IMG/VR virus record: IMGVR_UViG_3300049442_000098
Location: 1 to 38,841 of that record
From: a virus
Strand: one strand, 5' to 3'
DNA length: 38,841 nucleotides
Positions within the stretch are counted from its first letter, which is position 1; each line of letters begins with the position of its first letter. A program made the translations under genes and the position numbers. Of the stretch, positions 36,868 through 38,841 are shown one piece after another. Below the pieces are notes generated by a model. That model had not been told where the DNA came from and ran no database searches. It was given only the letters and a program-made list of their open reading frames with translations.

Positions 36868-37787
36868 GACTGTGCGGTCTCCTTCATGTTGTTGATGATC
36901 TTTTCCATGTCGCGGCGGATCTTCTTCAGCCGCGCATGTACCGGCCCGACCTGATCCCAGGACAGTTCGGAGTTCGGGGGGCCAAGCTCGGACAGCCCGG
37001 CGATCAGGCCCTCCAGCTGCGGCAGGCTCCGCTCCCACGCGGCGCGCTGCCGTGGGGCGGGGGCCGACTCGATCGGGGCAACGACGCGCACCCGGGAGAC
37101 GGGGGTGGAGCGGTTGCTGAGCAGGGCGGCGTAGTTGGCGTAGATGCTGCTGTCGCCGTTGTCGATCGCGGCCAGGCAGGAGGCGGCGTGCGAGCGGCGC
37201 TCGTCGGGCAGCACCGGGTTGGTGGCCACCTTGTGGATTGCCCAGAGGCGCGAGGCGGTCGCCTCCGACATGCCGAACGGCTCGCCGAGGACGGCCAGAA
37301 AGTAGTCGTCGCCTCGCCCCTGGGCGGCGGACCGGCCGGGGGTGCGCTTGCCGGTGAGGGTCTGCCTGCGCAGCTCGACACCCCGGCGGCGGGCCTCGTT
37401 GACGCGTCGGACGGCGGCAGGCTCGTCGAGTACGCGCATGACCGCCCACAGCTTGCACATCTGTGACGGCTTCAGCGGGATCGCGGCGGTGTCGTCGCCG
37501 TTGTCGTTGAGCAGCCGCTTGGCGGCGTCTTCGATGGTGTCGACGAACACGGCGGGGATGTGCCGGAAGTCCTTCCGCTTCCCGGGCTGGACGCGGCCGG
37601 ACAGCAGGAAGTGGGCGCGCAGGCGGCGGGCGCCGGAGATGAGCGTCCCGTCAGCCCACAGCGTGATGGGGTGCCGCAGGCCGTCCGCTTCGATGCTGTC
37701 CGACAGGCCGGACAGCTCGCCGTACTCGTCGCGCACCTGCGGGGTCCGCACGGTCTCGATGTGGATGGTCATCTCCTGGCCCTTCAC
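36864..37787 (-). CDS. ParB-like nuclease-domain protein
   Basis: 307 aa from GTG at 37787, chosen for GAGGAGG upstream; GTGs at 37805 and 37814 are alternatives. IHIETVRTPQVRDEYGELSG, IEADGLRHPITLWADGTLIS, GARRLRAHFLL (about 41-51) is the ParB N-terminal fold; an HTH-like centre and a C-terminal coiled coil follow. Known ParB relatives bind DNA sites using CTP. A link to the dispersed motif is possible but not shown. Confidence 0.8.
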   Translation of the reverse strand: MKGQEMTIHIETVRTPQVRDEYGELSGLSDSIEADGLRHPITLWADGTLISGARRLRAHFLLSGRVQPGKRKDFRHIPAVFVDTIEDAAKRLLNDNGDDTAAIPLKPSQMCKLWAVMRVLDEPAAVRRVNEARRRGVELRRQTLTGKRTPGRSAAQGRGDDYFLAVLGEPFGMSEATASRLWAIHKVATNPVLPDERRSHAASCLAAIDNGDSSIYANYAALLSNRSTPVSRVRVVAPIESAPAPRQRAAWERSLPQLEGLIAGLSELGPPNSELSWDQVGPVHARLKKIRRDMEKIINNMKETAQS

Positions 37788-37810
37788 GGGCGCCTCCTCG
37801 GTCACGGTGT

Positions 37811-38386
37811 TCACGGGGTAAGGGCGAGCTTCGCCAGTTCGCGGGTCTCGTCGCGAGGGACGCCGAACCACTGCTCCGGGGTCACCTCGCGGGGCACGAC
37901 GGCGCCGGAGAACTTCGCAGTGTGGGTGCCCCAGCTCTTTCCGGCAGCGGCCACCTGAGCGCGTGCCCAGCGCTCCCGCTGGGCTTCATCCCAGACATCG
38001 GCGGCCGGGTCGGCAGGGACGGCCAAGACGACGGTCTCGGCGAGGTTGAGGGAGACGGGCGAGGCGGGGCGGTCGTCGTGCCCGGCGGTCATGATCGCGG
38101 TCTCGTCGGTGCGCCAGGCCGGTTCGGGGGCGGGGACGGGGACCATGCGGGCTCGGCGCTCCTCCTCGGTCAGCGGGCCACCGGATACGACGGGGGTGGC
38201 GCGCGGGCCGACGGGGCGGCGTCCGGCGCCGCCGGGGCGGTACAGCTCGACGCTGTCGGCGTAGTCGGCGAGGCGGTGGCGGCCAGCGGTGAGGGCGGGT
38301 GGGGCGACGGCCATGCGGACGGTCCACACGGTCAGCAGGACGAGCGGCAGGATCGCCAGAGCGGTTACCACGGTCGGAGTGGACAT
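37811..38386 (-). CDS. Membrane-anchored hypothetical protein
   Basis: 191 aa; GAGAGG before ATG. One N-terminal membrane helix (VVTALAILPLVLLTVWTVRM), then a long Pro/Ala/Arg-rich soluble portion and a helical C-terminus (WDEAQRERWARAQVAAAG). First gene of the operon from the promoter at 38421-38449. Confidence 0.65.
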   Translation of the reverse strand: MSTPTVVTALAILPLVLLTVWTVRMAVAPPALTAGRHRLADYADSVELYRPGGAGRRPVGPRATPVVSGGPLTEEERRARMVPVPAPEPAWRTDETAIMTAGHDDRPASPVSLNLAETVVLAVPADPAADVWDEAQRERWARAQVAAAGKSWGTHTAKFSGAVVPREVTPEQWFGVPRDETRELAKLALTP

Positions 38387-38420
38387 CTCGGGGCCTCTCT
38401 GAGGTGGGGGGGTTGCCCAC

Positions 38421-38449
38421 AGAGTGCGCCACCCGGTCTGCCTTGTCAA
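38421..38449 (-). promoter_or_regulatory. Likely promoter of the terminase-side operon
   Basis: TTGACA (38444-38449), 17 bases, CACTCT (38421-38426, a weak -10). It points left, 35 bases before the start of the membrane-anchored gene. Confidence 0.45.
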
Positions 38450-38557
38450 CCACCAGGGTACAGAGTACATCAACGAATCTTGCCCACTACGCAGGGGGGA
38501 GGGCGATCCTGTAGGCTCATGGCTGACGCACTCCCCGGCACCCCCAGAGGACACGAC

Positions 38558-38841
38558 ATGACGAGCTACAAGCAGATGTGGCAGGAGGCTTCCAGCGAGG
38601 CGACGGCGCTCAAGCAGGAGGTAGCCCGGCTGCGGGCGCTGATCGCGTTCAGCCCCGACGAGACGCTCCGCGAGGTGGAGAGGATCCGCACGGTCGTCGA
38701 CCTGGCCGGTATTGCCCGGCACATGCGGGTCGAGCGGTACACCCCGCAGCAGTGGCGCCAGCGCGGCCTGCTCCCGGCGGTCGACTTCCCCGAGATCAAG
38801 GAGCCGCTCTGGTACGCGTCGACCCTGCGCGACCAGTTCGC
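38558..38841 (+). CDS. HTH/excisionase-like protein (partial)
   Basis: 94 codons to the window end, open. ATG at 38558 has AGAGGA upstream; an in-frame ATG at 38519 is possible. A coiled-coil start (ALKQEVARLRALI) is followed by VVDLAGIARHMRVERYTPQQ, WRQRGLLPAVDFPEI, a MerR/excisionase-like wing. It is divergent from the late operon, so it may regulate it. Confidence 0.65.
   Translation, partial: MTSYKQMWQEASSEATALKQEVARLRALIAFSPDETLREVERIRTVVDLAGIARHMRVERYTPQQWRQRGLLPAVDFPEIKEPLWYASTLRDQF

Noticed and set aside
1-38841. CRISPR arrays, insertion sequences, integrase or rRNA
   Set aside because: No regularly spaced repeats, transposase motifs, recombinase signature or rRNA segments were found.

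Overview
The window is part of the genome of a tailed, probably siphovirus-type phage of a GC-rich actinobacterium (Streptomyces or a relative). The evidence is the high GC content, G/C-rich third codon positions, frequent GTG starts, chains of genes joined by ATGA/GTGA overlaps, and a recognisable head-and-tail gene set. The host genus and phage cluster cannot be fixed from sequence alone. Almost everything is transcribed right to left (minus strand).

Right end (about 31-38.8 kb): a plus-strand HTH-like gene runs off the window. A minus-strand operon then runs through a membrane-anchored protein, two ParB-like proteins, several small proteins (some with Cys clusters), a small-terminase-like protein and the large terminase. 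Middle right (25.3-31 kb): an accessory and RNA-rich stretch. It has about eight tRNA or tRNA-like genes, several with abnormal anticodon loops, plus several strong stem-loops, many tiny genes, a macro-domain protein and small membrane proteins. Middle (11.5-25.3 kb): portal, MuF-like head protein, a sugar cassette (glycosyltransferase, methyltransferase, epimerase), an 1837-residue protein carrying helical repeats, a NUDIX domain and a C-terminal ADP-ribosyltransferase-like domain, and the capsid maturation protease. A mostly plus-strand accessory island (8.1-11.5 kb; second glycosyltransferase, DUF1810 protein, two paralogous CCPM proteins), bounded by hairpin terminators, sits between protease and major capsid. 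Left end (0-8 kb): major capsid, another structural protein, major tail protein, head-tail connection proteins, a papain-like cysteine protease and tail-assembly-chaperone-like genes. The tape measure gene is presumably beyond the left edge.

Three signals stand out. (1) A 13-base asymmetric motif, CAWGATCGAAAAC, occurs 13 times; 11 copies point in the direction of late transcription, and all nine copies inside genes of that direction are read in the same frame as (K/M/E)-I-E-N. (2) The tRNA cluster has anticodon loops that are expanded (8, 17, 24 and 80 nt) or contracted, and several lack U33. (3) An ADP-ribose-related gene set: the NUDIX and ART domains in one virion-associated giant, and a separate promoter-driven macro-domain gene. 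A family of short promoters with a shared leader (TGTAnGCTG, then CAGACAGACC) drives the accessory genes. Two of these promoters lie in an exact 53-bp duplication, and three include an inverted repeat.
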